DNA of 64,000 nucleotides from Polytrichum commune (taxonomy: Eukaryota; Streptophyta; Polytrichopsida; Polytrichales; Polytrichaceae): NCBI GenBank assembly GCA_950295325.1, contig OX485807.1, positions 1,798,501 through 1,862,500 on the forward strand. Reading direction: 5' to 3'. Under the pieces are notes generated by a model, which saw only the letters and a list, made by a program, of their open reading frames with translations, was not told the origin of the DNA and did not search any database. Positions 12,394 to 23,889 of the stretch are shown in pieces. A program made the translations under genes and the position numbers. Within the stretch, counting starts at the first letter, position 1. Each line of letters begins with the position of its first letter.

Positions 12394-14341
12394 TGCTCCT
12401 CGATCACCACAACGGCAGACCAGTTTTCTTGCGATAGCAATTACACGCTGCCAACAGCCTGGGTACCAAAATGTGGTCTTTCTGCCGCAGCTTTTGAATA
12501 TGAACAACTTACCGACTTTGAGGACAAAGAGCACGTGCAGAACTAACAAAAGCTAATTTAAAATTTCTCTCCGCACCCCACTTCTCGTAGGATATGAAAC
12601 ACGCAATTTGTGCGAGAGAAGTAGGAAATTCAAATTGTGGAGTCCGTAGCCATTTTGCCTCATCATACCAATATCTTATTGATTATCAGAGTGAGGATTC
12701 TCATGCTCACCAAGTGGTCATGTCTAGGTCCTCCAATTATGTTCACTATTGAGCCTAGAATAGTTAGCATATTTTGAGCATTCTCTTGTGATGAAGAGTC
12801 CACATCTTGGGATTTATGCACATTTACCTCACCTATTGATTGCGTAGTCTTCAATGTCATTGCAACTTCCAAGGGGTTGCAAAGGCACAACTTTTGAAGT
12901 TGGAGCCTTCTTAACGTAAGCGCCGGGTAATTCCATTGCTTACCTCAACGGGGCATCTAAATTGGAGTGGTGAGGTGGGTATAAGAAAAGACACCAAAAA
13001 GACTTATGTTTAATTTGAAGAGATTGGATTTTGTGCTCAAAACTTGTTCATCATTCTAGTAGAATCAATAATCAACACAATAAGTGCTTGCTATGTATTG
13101 AATTTCATGGCAATTATGCCCTATGGAACATGGAACACAAAACACAACTGAGAATTTACAAGATCGTGTTGGGCCTACATATTAAATAAGACATTATGGG
13201 AAACTTATATAAGATAGTGTTTAGGTTGAAGAGTTTGCTAAATTTTAGGATTGGCCTAAGACACAATGCAAATTACTATCTTTGGGGTGTTGTGAAATTG
13301 GTGATTAGCATGAAGTTTCCAACCAAGCGTTAAATTGGGGTGTGAATTAATTGTTCCTATAGAGATTGGAGGCTTTCAATATCTTATTTTCCAATGTACA
13401 AATAATATGATATCACGATGAAAATAGAATAAGTTTGTTTGTTTTTAATTTTAATTTTGTGATAGAGGATGCCTTAAATTATGGTTTCTTCATGGACATT
13501 GAACAAATATGATCTTTTGGGGGCATAAACCTCACAAATGTATACTTGGTTGACATGAACTCCTCATGTGAAGAACCTTTGGGGGGAGGTTCCATCTCAT
13601 AAATCTCCCCCAATTTTGAATTGTAACCCTATTTATTTCATGCAGCTATGGTCCATCCCATATGTATATATTGTACCTAATCTAAACTCTCATTAAATAC
13701 TCTTTTGTATTGGACAGGTTATGATCTCATTTGCATGCTACTAGGCTTTAAAAGTGTGGAATGATCATATTAAGACATGTTTATGTGTTTATATTACGTG
13801 TGCTCCCACATATGCAAGTATAACTGTTAATATGAAGATTTCTCATCTAAAGAAATAACATTACTGAACTTTTACAATAATGATCTTCAATTTTCTAAGA
13901 GGTAGTGGGTCATATACTCTTACTATTCAAACACATGGGAGTCATCAAAGATAGTGTTAAGCAAGTTGGTTTTTCAAGAAGATATTATACTCAAATTACT
14001 ATGGGCACAAGCCTATAACTGTTATGAGCTCACAAAAGCATGGCCATGGCCTACCTAATGTTATTTACTTCCCAACAAGTATTAAGCATGTGCAACCATG
14101 AATGGATTGAATTCAACTCAATCTTTAACGCAAAAAACACATGAAGTTTGAGATGCCCACTAAGGTATTTGGGTGTTAGGGTGAGTATTCATTTAGGCCA
14201 CTCGCCCACCAAATTCTAGTGGGAATAAGGATAAACTTGTCCAAATACAGATGGAATCTGGTGGGGGTAGGGTTTGTATGTACCAACTAGCTATTCTCAT
14301 CATTTCAAATCCAAGCCCACCTGCTAACCTCCGCCTCTAAG
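12394..14341. other. Intergenic; no gene recognised
   Basis: AT-rich non-coding sequence after the upstream region of the alanyl-tRNA editing gene (~12.4-12.6 kb). No recognisable protein, RNA gene or clear repeat structure was seen. Confidence 0.5.
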
Positions 14342-14860
14342 TTACCAAGGATGGACCTCTTCTTTCAATTCTTTGGTCACTGACACTTGTAAGTTAAAAT
14401 GAATCAAATGAACTTGGGTAGCTTCTTTTAACATATTTTGAATCTTTTCTTCATGGTCTATTTTGTTTTCACCAATTTTTTCTTTAGACTGTAGAATATC
14501 CAAGTTGTTTGTGTCATTCTCTACATGATCATTGAATTCTACTTGCTCCTCTTCATTATGTATATATGCTTCTAGGATATGAAATGCATCTATATATCTG
14601 ATATCATCAAATATTTCTGATGATGTCTTTTTCATATCTTCTTCTGCACATTTTACCCAATTCAAGTCGAATTCATCATCATGTATGAAGCACAAGTTGT
14701 GGAGGTACAAACAAGCTATAACAATATCTGGGATAGTTCGTAAGGGCATATAAATTCTCTTCAACAACATTCTCCTCTTCCCCTTCAAGATGCCAAATGC
14801 ACGTTCAACTACTATCCGAGTGTTTGATTGGATAAAATTCCAGTATTGTTATTCTTTTGA
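14342..14860 (-). pseudogene. PIF/Harbinger-type DDE transposase, C-terminal fragment
   Basis: The minus strand reads NTRIVVERAFGILKGKRR, then LLKRIYMPLRTIPDIVIACL, then YLHNLCFIHDDEFDLNW. This is the C-terminal hallmark of HARBI1/PIF transposases (DDE_Tnp_4), including the last catalytic-region helix (VVERAFGILK) and the LHN motif. After it comes an acidic tail ending near 14342. Upstream (14860-15000) the frame breaks up, so the first two catalytic Asp residues are not visible in an intact frame. I consider it a relic of a cut-and-paste transposon. Confidence 0.75.
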
Positions 14861-15054
14861 GAGACATGTCTTTTTTCCCTTAAAAAATTAATAAAACCAG
14901 GGACGCATAGGATATACAAAATCTTCGATGAATTTGTATGGTAAAAAAACTCCATTCATAGTTTCTTTTTTCAATTTCTGATTTTTGGAATAAAGACCAG
15001 TCATGTATACTTCCTGCCCAACCGAAATCATAATTCCAAAATATTAATTCCAAG

Positions 15055-16229
15055 CAAATTAACAGTATTGTTCATTGTAGTTGCACTCACATGCTTCATT
15101 ACAGAGCCGGCTTGGTGCCACCACTGATCCAAAGAATCATAGTATTTACATTTCCTGAAACCGAATTGGCGAGTTTGTCCTCTTTGTATGACTTAAAAAC
15201 AATTTCAAATTTCTTGTGATATGCTTCAGTATTACGAGAAAATCCAGAAATTACAGCTAACATTCGTGCTTTAAGTCAAACCCATGTATCAACTCCTGCT
15301 CAAAATGAATTATAACATTAGAATTTTATGCAACATGATGTGTTGGATCGTGTTAAGATGCTTAAAAACATGTCCTTAACTTTCAAAAATGACATTGAAA
15401 TATTTAAGGTAATACATGCTTGGGTTAGGTAGAATATAAAAACAATGTATGGATCTTCTAGCATCAAGGAAAGAGAAAGAATGTTGGTTGGTGAAGTGTA
15501 GAGATAAGGATTTAAAGTCATGAGGTCCATGGTTCGACGCTTGGTGGTGTTGTTTTGACCAAAATCCCATTCCATTTGAAATTCAAATGGCGGAAGGGGG
15601 GGGCACATATTGGGGCCAAACCGGCCTTTCTTGACTACTAGCGAAGGCAAAGGCATCAAAAGGCATATGCCTTTTGCTAAAAACAACTACTATATAACAA
15701 ATAAAATTAATGAATAAATTGGTGATATACCTTTTTTTTTGCATTCTTCTCAAACTCCGGCTGCATCTTCCCTCGAAGTGCGATCAAGTGCTCAACTTCG
15801 TTGTCCAACTAATTTTTCTTTTTTTCGCCTTCTTTTACTTCTTCTTCCACCTTCACCTTTGTAGCTCTCGTCTTTGTTGGGGTTTTTCTTCTTTCCTACT
15901 GCATCTCTTTTCTTGTTTAGGGGTTTGGCATAAGGTTCTACAATTTGCCTGTCACTCCTTTTATCTACTTCTTTTCCTCCAACATCTATGTTGTCTTCAT
16001 AAGGTTCAAACTCTCCAATCAAGTTTCTATTAGTTGAAGAATTCGGATTGTAAGATGTAAAGACATTAGTTGCAAATTGACTTGGTTGTTGAAAAAAATT
16101 CTCATTACCAGCGTCGTCTTCATCTTGGCTATAAATAAACGGAAGATGCGAATAACCAACCATCTTGCAAAAAAAGGTTCTACACACAAATTTCTCACAC
16201 ATGAACCTCCAACTTGCCTCTACAACCAA
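15055..16229 (-). pseudogene. Harbinger accessory (Myb/SANT-like) protein remnant
   Basis: On the same strand and upstream of the DDE fragment. The stretch 16229-15720 encodes an acidic then Lys/Arg-rich protein (KKRDAVGKKKNPNKDE, GGRRSKRRRKK). It ends with NEVEHLIALRGKMQPEFEKN, then a possible GTATAT donor. After a gap, 15250-15060 reads EAYHKKFEIVFKSYKEDKL, then CKYYDSLDQWWHQAGSVMKH. These are typical of the second (SANT/trihelix-like) protein of plant Harbinger elements. Frames are interrupted and intron borders uncertain, so it is called a broken copy. Together with the DDE fragment it implies one element of at least 1.9 kb. Confidence 0.55.
15483..15545 (+). mobile_element. tRNA-derived SINE-like head
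   Basis: TTGGTTGGTGAAG (15483-15495) resembles a pol III A box region and GGTTCGACGC (15531-15540) matches the B box, spaced as in a tRNA. The head has the same layout as the SINE-like sequence at 32.9 kb. It does not fold as a complete tRNA by eye. The 3' extent is not defined. Confidence 0.4.
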
Positions 16230-16349
16230 GCAAGAGAGCGTCGAAGTGAAAGAGGAAGAACCAACTGCCTCAATAGGTTTTGAACATGGCAGGCTTTCAA
16301 TCTAACGGTTTAGATTTCTTTAAGGAAAAAATATTTTATTCAAGTTAGG

Positions 16350-16417
16350 GTTCTCCGGAGGCCAAGTTTCTTGTCCAAGGGTTTGAGTTTGCCAAAGAAA
16401 CTTGACCACCGGAGAAC
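16350..16417. repeat. Hairpin MITE-like inverted repeat
   Basis: The left arm at 16350-16373 (starting GTTCTCCGGAGGCCAAG) and the right arm at 16394-16417 are inverted repeats matching at 21 of 24 positions, with a 20-base spacer. This is a foldback structure, probably a small MITE or its terminal part. Confidence 0.6.
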
Positions 16418-16492
16418 TCCCCTTCAAAAAAATGTCGTCACATTGGCAACCATGTCATTTTTTCATCCATGTATAAAGTTCTCCACCAAAGG

Positions 16493-16610
16493 ACTCTTGG
16501 CCGTAGTGTAAACCACCACCGGCCAAGAGTGTCACTCTTGGCCAATCAAATTTCAGAATTCCCCTTGAATTCTTCTCCGGTGGAATTCTGCACCGTAGTG
16601 TAAAGCGGCG
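16493..16610. repeat. Nested inverted and direct repeats
   Basis: ACTCTTGGCC (16493-16502) pairs perfectly with GGCCAAGAGT (16521-16530), which is followed by ACTCTTGGCC again (16534-16543), so two alternative stems are possible. CCGTAGTGTAAA occurs at ~16501 and again at ~16592. With the adjacent hairpin this looks like a small nested foldback element. Confidence 0.5.
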
Positions 16611-17587
16611 CTCAGCCTCCCCAAGAGCTCCGCCCTCCACCATTGCAATGTGTGGAATGTGCGAATTTTGTATATGTATCTCAATTGGTGATGAGTGCAA
16701 CATACGTCAGTAATGATCTAAGCACTAACTCCTTTCCATCAATCAGTCACATGACAACTGATAGACGCATGTGTATTCCATTCATCAGACGCAATGCTAG
16801 CAACTTGGCAGTGCGAGGTGGAACAATGGACAATGTTCGCATTGTTAGCAACAATGTTGTCAAGTTGTTAACATTGTTAGCAACAATGTTAGCAACAATA
16901 TTGTCAAAGTCCGAGGTGGAAACAATGGACATGTTGGGCTTTGACAGGGTGCTAATGTATCTACGAAATATTGATAGTTGTTGATTATTGCCAAGGAGAA
17001 GTAGGGCTTGAAACTATCTCAATGAACCATAGAATGCGCTACATCAAGTATGTGCTGCACGCACTGCTTAAGATAATAGATTTATCAGAGTGGGCATGCT
17101 GGTTAGAAAGTGAAGAAGTGTTCTGGATTGATATGCACTGAAACAAAGTCTACAATGAAGTATAAATACCCGACAAAGTGTACCCTACATTTGCATACTG
17201 ATAGGTAGCTTTGTATGAAACAACGATACATGGTAGATTTCAAGGCAATACAGGCACACCTGTAAAATTGTCACGGTATTTATCTCTTCACATACCTGCC
17301 GGAAGGATTAGATGTTCTTCCATACTATGCTCAGTTGCAGTCACCTGTGATGCCAATTGTATTTATACAAGAATTAAATTTCCTTGCAGAAATGAACTGC
17401 TCATATTAGAGAAAATGAAAGTCGGTAAGAATTTAGAGGGAAGCGCAATCTACACCTCTTCATGCTGAAATCAGGAGCAGGTAATACAGAAATTCTCGAA
17501 GTTTATACATTGTAAGATACTATGGTAAAGCCGCCAATAAGTCTGGCCTTACAGGAACTTTGATTGTTTCATGGATTCTTTCAAGAG
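16611..17587. other. Intergenic, partly low-complexity
   Basis: From ~16840 to 16910 GCAACAATGTT and GTTAACATTG variants alternate, a short self-complementary repeat. The rest up to the 3' flank of LHCII copy 2 shows no gene. Confidence 0.45.
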
Positions 17588-17680
17588 AATCTCCACAACC
17601 TCTCGAGCACTACCCACTACACAGATGCTCAATCAACAGAAGATATCCTTTGCTTTTCCTGGCTCAGACCAATATTTGAT

Positions 17681-19143
17681 CTAGTTCCCGGGAACAAAGT
17701 TGGTGGCGTATGCCCAGGCGTTGTTGGCAACGGGGTCAGCCAAGTGGTCGTTCAAGTTCTCCAATGGTCCCTTTCCGGTCACGATGGCCTGCACGAAGAA
17801 CCCGAACATCGAGAACATCGCCAATCGCCCGTTCTTGATCTCCTTCACCTTCAACTCAGCGAATGTGTCGGGGTCGTCAGCCAATCCCAAGGGGTCGAAT
17901 GAGCCTCCGGGGTAGATGGGGTCCGTCACATCGCCCAAAGGTCCTCCGGCAACACGGTAGCCCTCCACGGCTCCCATCAAGATCACCTGGCAAGCCCAGA
18001 TGGCCAGGATGCTCTGAGCGTGGACGAGGCTGGGGTTGCCCAAGTAGTCCAAACCTCCATCGCTGAAGATCTGAGCTCCGGCCTTGAACCACACAGCCTC
18101 ACCGAACTTGGTGCCGCTCTTGGCCAACAACTCGGGGGTCAAACATCCCAAAGCTCCGAGCATGGCCCAGCGAGCATGGATGACCTCGAGCTCCCTGTTC
18201 CTGGCGAAGGTCTCGGGGTCGGAGGAGAGTCCAGCGGTGTCCCATCCGTAGTCTCCAGCGAACTCACCGTTCAAGTATGAGGGGGTCTCTCCGGAGAAAG
18301 GGCCCAACCACTTGGGTCTGTCAGCTCCGTACCTGCAAAGCCAAAATGCATGTTCAGCAATTTATGTAACCAACATACTGAACCACTAAGAACCACTCTC
18401 ATACATAGATATAAATGGGTATCTATGCTGAAACCGAAACACAGTTTCCCCATAGCCACGCAGAGATTAGCAGTAAGAATTCCTCCCTCATACCCACACC
18501 TGTAACATCAATTTCTCCTTCCACTCAGACTTCAAGATCGAGGAGACTGCCTATTCCTTCAACACTATGTCCTTCACTTACAAGATCCTTTCAAAACTAC
18601 ACACGTCTGGACATGACCACGGAAATACTGACGACCGCGATTCTTTGTGCTCTGAACCAAGACTGGTGAGATATCAATTTCCATGACCGCAAGAAATATA
18701 GAGCAGAGGGAGCATATGACACAGTTAGGGTTTTGAGGTGATGTGTAGCCTAATAGTCCCCGCAGTCGCAAACATTGCAATGTGGCATGGTTGCTTTCAG
18801 AATTGTGTTGTTCGGCATGGTTGCTATGAGTGCGAAGTCAAAACGCATCCACGGCTCCTTTTCTCCAGGATGATACAGAGCTAGAAGTCCAAAATCCCAC
18901 TTTCGACAAGGCTTCATAAAAATTCCCAACAGCCACGCATGATGAAATCAGCTAGAACACACAAGAAGTGACCCGAATGCTGAGTACTCACCAGATGCTG
19001 CCGCTGGCTGTGGACTTACTGGCAGACTTGCGCATGGTCACACGTGCCTCCCCAAGGTTGACATTGCGGGCTAGCTCATTGCTCTGCTTGAGCAAGCTCT
19101 GGCCTGCCAAGGCGGTGGAAGCGCAAGCTGTAGCGGCGGCCAT
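17681..19143 (-). CDS. LHCBM: Major LHCII chlorophyll a/b-binding protein, copy 2
   Basis: Exon 1 is 19143-18992 and exon 2 is 18332-17681; the 659-bp intron starts GTGAGT and is the longest of the seven. The product is 267 residues with stop TAG. Exon 1 gives [20 protein letters not shown], the same N-terminal type as copies 1, 6 and 7, with LLKQ in place of LLRQ. The exon 2 protein (217 residues) matches copy 1. Upstream are the CCAATC/GTGGACCCAG module (19318-19284) and ATAAGAACATCC (19234-19223). The 3' UTR element AGAGGTTGTGGAGATT lies at 17603-17588, 78-93 bp after the stop. All ligand and trimerisation residues are kept, so it should be functional. Confidence 0.97.
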
Positions 19144-19283
19144 GGTTGAAGGTTCCAACCTCTGCTGTAGATCAAGATGAAAATGAGGAAGGAATGCACT
19201 TGGCTGTAGAGAACAGCAGTAAGGATGTTCTTATGGGAGTTGGGACTAACAATCAATGAGAGAAAATCAGACCTGGTGTGAAA

Positions 19284-19318
19284 CTGGGTCCACAAAGTGA
19301 ACGGAGTTCGATGATTGG
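19284..19318 (-). promoter_or_regulatory. Conserved LHCII promoter module, copy 2
   Basis: CCAATC, 19 bases, then GTGGACCCAG on the gene strand, 141-175 bp before the ATG. ATAAGAACATCC follows at 19234-19223. The same arrangement recurs in five other copies. Confidence 0.75.
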
Positions 19319-19439
19319 GTGCACTTACCGGAAATCCCTTAAAGTGACAACATATCTTTTGCGGATAAGGTACTGGATAGTATTTCAAAATAGTACAGAG
19401 AATCTCTAGCTCCATCTACTACAGGAGCATAAATACCTT

Positions 19440-21427
19440 TCATCTGGATACAGTCCATCCAGGTACAAACAACTCAATTTCCACATGTCCTACATCACTT
19501 ATATGAATGATTAAATTAGCAACTGTGGGTGAAAATGTGCGCACATTTGAATTTGCCAACGTCAAGATACTTTTCTCAGAGACAGTGAGTTCGAAGTAAT
19601 AATCTATCGAACCAGCTCAGGATAATGGCTTGACGGACTTGCTAAGTTTGAGGCATTTGCATCTACAATTTGAAGTTTCGGGTCATTCTTTGGTATCTGA
19701 GCATGCGCGGATTGATTGGCGTGATACAAAATCTGCTGATTTATTGTGTGCGCAATCTGTGCCCTACTGAGACACGAACACACAAAGAATCAGTTGCAGC
19801 GTTGTTATGCGCTTCGTTTCTTCTAGCTTTCGCATTCTTAAATGCTGGGAAAGTATAGATGTTCTTGAGGCCAGAGCTGAGATTTGGAATCCAGTGTGTC
19901 ATCATATGAGAATTTTTATTCGATTGAAGTGGCGTATTTAACAAGGTTTCGATTTCATGTGGAAATAACATCGACTAAAAATTTAGTTATCTACAATATT
20001 ATAGTGAATCTTGGGGACTCTGAAAACGGAAGTTTGCAATGGACTTCAAATTGATGATCCTTAGTGGTTCCTTTGGACTCTATTGATTCTTAGGAATATG
20101 GAGCGGATATAGGAAAGATTGAGGGAACTCGCATGATCAGAAACAACGAGTTACTCGCAAGCCAACAGTAATTGAAAAAATTAATAATGAAACAGTTTTA
20201 AAAGCCAAAGTTCGAAATTAAAGAATTATTTTTCCAAACTCCCCCTTGGACATGGTATACGTGATTTCCTAGTCCCAGATACATAGAGTATGTTGATCCA
20301 ACTTTTGTAGTTGTGGGCCCCCTCCTATACGATCTCTAAGCTTGAAAAGAAAATTGAAGCCATTTCAGCACAAAAGCAATCACACTCATGTCAGGATTTG
20401 TTGGACACCTCCTCGGTGCCAAGCATATTCCAAACATCCTGTTTTGTCGAATAGGATTGGGTTGCACACTTTGTATCAAGTGGTCCAAAACCAAGTGCTC
20501 GATGATACTTCTGCATATCTGTAGGACGTACAGTGAAGATCGAGTGTTTGATGCAAAGGAGATTCTAGTACTTGATTCTTGTGTCCTCGAACTCGTACGA
20601 GGAGGAAATAATTGTCCACTTCTGGTTACCTGTAGTTACTCACCTGGACCCTGGGGGACAAATCTGCCCCTGTGCATGTTGTAAAACACCGAAGACGAAC
20701 TATCGTAACATGGATTCTAAAGATTTTGATGACAGATGGCAAGCAGAGGGGTCACAATCAACCATTAGGTCTGGTTGCTGCGTGGGGATAGAAAACTGCC
20801 TCAAAGTCTGCTTGAAGACAACTCAAAATCTTGCAAGAGAATGCATACTCATTTCCTTGACCTAATCTTTCGATAATATAATGAGTGACGTTTCACCTTC
20901 TGGATAAATATCATACGGAAGAGAAACATCCTTGGTTTGTGCCATGACATAATGGACATCAGGCACTAATGCACAACGGTCTCATGTTCTCTACATCCGC
21001 AGTTAGTTTTATTTCACATGCATATAGAACTTTTCTAATGGCAAAAGCCAGGGCTAAGCTTTGCCTTCATAGTGTGAACACATTGAAGAGGAGTCAACTG
21101 CAGGTTCCACTGCAAAATTCATCGACGAAAGGCAATATATATGACGGGAAAACAGCACTGCCACAGGTCGCTGTCCAGAAAAATTAGCACTTGATCAATT
21201 TCTAGAGGACTCCGTGTCAATGGATATTGCAATTCACAACCACCTCAACAATTCAGATTCCTTAAAACAGCTGAGTTTATTTTGACAGCCAGGGTAGTAG
21301 AACACTCCCCGGAAGTTGACAGATTGCGAAATTGCAAGTGCACAGCAGTTCTAAAGACTTGTGATGAAAGTCACATTGCCTATTCTCTACAAGAACTCTG
21401 TGGTTGTTTCATGGATTCTTTCAAGAG
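19440..21427. other. Intergenic between LHCII copies 2 and 3; no gene recognised
   Basis: Mixed-composition sequence with short random frames only. The right part (~21.35-21.45 kb) is the 3' flank of copy 3 and resembles the flank of copy 2 (shared TTTCATGGATTCTTTCAAGA). Confidence 0.5.
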
Positions 21428-21530
21428 AATCTCCACAACCTCTCGAACACTACTACACATTCTCAATCAATTAACCCTATGCAGATAGGATATTCTTCAC
21501 CTCTCTATTCCTCAACCATAGACCTGCTCT

Positions 21531-22619
21531 CTAGTTCCCGGGAACAAAGTTGGTGGCGTATGCCCAGGCGTTGTTGGCCACGGGGTCAGCCAAGTGGTCG
21601 TTCAAGTTCTCCAATGGTCCCTTTCCGGTCACAATGGCCTGCACGAAGAACCCGAACATCGAGAACATCGCCAATCGCCCGTTCTTGATCTCCTTCACCT
21701 TCAACTCAGCGAATGTGTCGGGGTCGTCAGCCAATCCCAAGGGGTCGAATGAGCCTCCTGGGTAGATGGGGTCCGTCACATCGCCCAAAGGTCCTCCGGC
21801 AACACGGTATCCCTCCACGGCTCCCATCAAGATCACCTGGCAAGCCCAGATGGCCAGGATGCTCTGAGCGTGGACGAGGTTGGGGTTGCCCAAGTAGTCC
21901 AAACCGCCATCGCTGAAGATCTGAGCTCCGGCCTTGAACCACACAGCTTCACCGAACTTGGTGCCGCTCTTGGCCAACAACTCGGGGGTCAAACATCCCA
22001 AAGCTCCGAGCATGGCCCAGCGAGCATGGATGACCTCGAGCTCCCTGTTCCTGGCGAAGGTCTCGGGGTCGGAGGAGAGTCCAGCGGTGTCCCATCCGTA
22101 GTCTCCAGCGAACTCACCATTCAAGTATGAGGGGGTCTCTCCGGAGAAAGGGCCCAACCACTTGGGTCTGTCTGCTCCGTACCTGCAAAATTCAATGTTA
22201 GGCGACAAATTTCAGAGAGAATTTACTAAATTCAGTGCCATTTTATACACAACTTAATCAGGAACGGATTGTCCGTTGTTCCGCTACTCTATTATAATAA
22301 AGTCTGAACGGAATGAGACTTCTTCGAAGTGACAAACTAAGTACTATTTAATCACAAGATTTCGCTAGAGAGAAACCTATTTTACTTCACTGTTGATTTG
22401 CAAAAACAGATTTGTCCACACCCACGTGTAAATTTCAATGCAACAGAGAATTCAGGTGAAGGTGTACCAGATGCTATCGCTGCTTGCGGACTTGCTGGCC
22501 GACTTGCGCATTGTGACGCGGGCCTCGCTGGTGCCCACCCTGCTAGCGAGCTCATTGCTCTGCTTCAACAGAGACTGGCCGGCCAAGGCAGTGGAAGCAC
22601 ATGCGGTAGCGGCCGCCAT
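21531..22619 (-). CDS. LHCBM: Major LHCII chlorophyll a/b-binding protein, copy 3
   Basis: Exon 1 is 22619-22468 and exon 2 is 22182-21531; the 285-bp intron is the shortest of the set. The product is 267 residues with stop TAG. The N-terminus is the second type ([20 protein letters not shown], then ASSDSIW). Exon 2 differs from copy 1 mainly by Asn for Ser at 152 (NPNLVHAQ). The donor after exon 1 reads GTACAC, unlike GTCAGT or GTGAGT in the other copies. The promoter module is at 22848-22815. The 3' UTR element is at 21443-21428, 88-103 bp after the stop. The reading frame is intact; splicing efficiency is the only doubt. Confidence 0.95.
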
Positions 22620-22814
22620 AGCTGCACTGCTTGAAGAACGGGCTGTAATACTACAAACAAGATTAGTATTGAAGAAAGAAGTTGCTCTGCTTGTCTGTAC
22701 GAGAACAATGAAGGGCTTTATTTTGCAACTGAGATCGCTATTGAGTGTGATGAGTAGCAATCACTTTTGGAAGACAGGAAATCTGGTGACCAATGAGACG
22801 GTTGGGTAATTCCA

Positions 22815-22848
22815 CTGGGTCCACAAGTGAGAGGAGCTCGGCGATTGG
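22815..22848 (-). promoter_or_regulatory. Conserved LHCII promoter module, copy 3
   Basis: CCAATC, 18 bases, then GTGGACCCAG, 196-229 bp before the ATG. Copies 3 and 4 share a further CCAACCG.CTCA.TGG just downstream and have AATAAAGC or ATAAAAGC TATA-like sequences instead of ATAAGAAC. Confidence 0.7.
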
Positions 22849-23889
22849 ACTCTGCGTGATCCTTGATTTTTCGATTTGCAGATAGAAAAGCAGATACTAA
22901 CTGTAGATACCAATGATATTGAACTATCCTGGGTGGGCCGGTTTCGTACAGGAAAGAAGTTTCTAAAAGTATTCACAATATTGACTATTGTGCCTCGTTT
23001 TTACTATGATAAGACATTTGTGGAAAATAGTCTACATGACGTTGTTGACGTTGTGTAATTTCAAACAAAAATAAAGAATATATTGCAAATTTAAGGAGTA
23101 AAAACGTTATTAGAAAAATTGACGCGTTGTAAGTCATATTTATAAACCACTAGGGCTAGATCCCGAAAATCTCATAAGAGTCCTTGTAAATTCACAAATT
23201 AATCTTTGCAAATTTTTTGAGACAGCTCTATATGTCAAATGTGTATATGCAGCTAGCTTGTGGTTTGCGTGCATTTTTGACAATTTTTTAATTTTTTTTT
23301 GACATTTGACATGCAAAGACTTACACACCAAAAAAATGCACATCAATCGATAGGCATAATGTAGGATTTGACGTGTAGTGTGACCTGTCAAAAAAGAATA
23401 TGCACATTAATTGACACATCATAAATTGAAATGACACATACTACCAGGCAACCAAAAATGAGATGGCATCTTAAAACAAAATGTAAATGACACTGACATT
23501 CATTTTGGTATTGCAAACATCAGGTGACACTTTGTATAAAAAGGTGAACATCAATTGTCAACACAGCTTTGGCCGAAACCCTGAACCTCCCCCCCCCCCA
23601 AATGTTTCTAGTTTTTTTTTTCCACTCCTTTGAGCCAAGGTGCCTTCACAAGAAATGAAAATCTTCAGGAATGTCGACAACAAATCACATGGAAACAACC
23701 CTCAACAGAGTTGCTCAAATACAAATTTTCTTCTTCATCTATTCATATAATTCACACACCTACATGAGCAGGGAAGATTGAGTCGCATCCCAGTTTACAT
23801 CAATGCTACTACTTAAAGGTCAAGGAGATCTCTCCCCCGGGACTTGTGCCCAAGAACTTGCACATTATGCTATGCAATACGCTACAGCC
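22849..23889. other. Intergenic; no gene recognised
   Basis: AT-rich, with a C-run at ~23591-23599. From 23.2 to 23.5 kb TTGACA/TGTCAA-type motifs recur, without a definable repeat unit. Confidence 0.45.
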
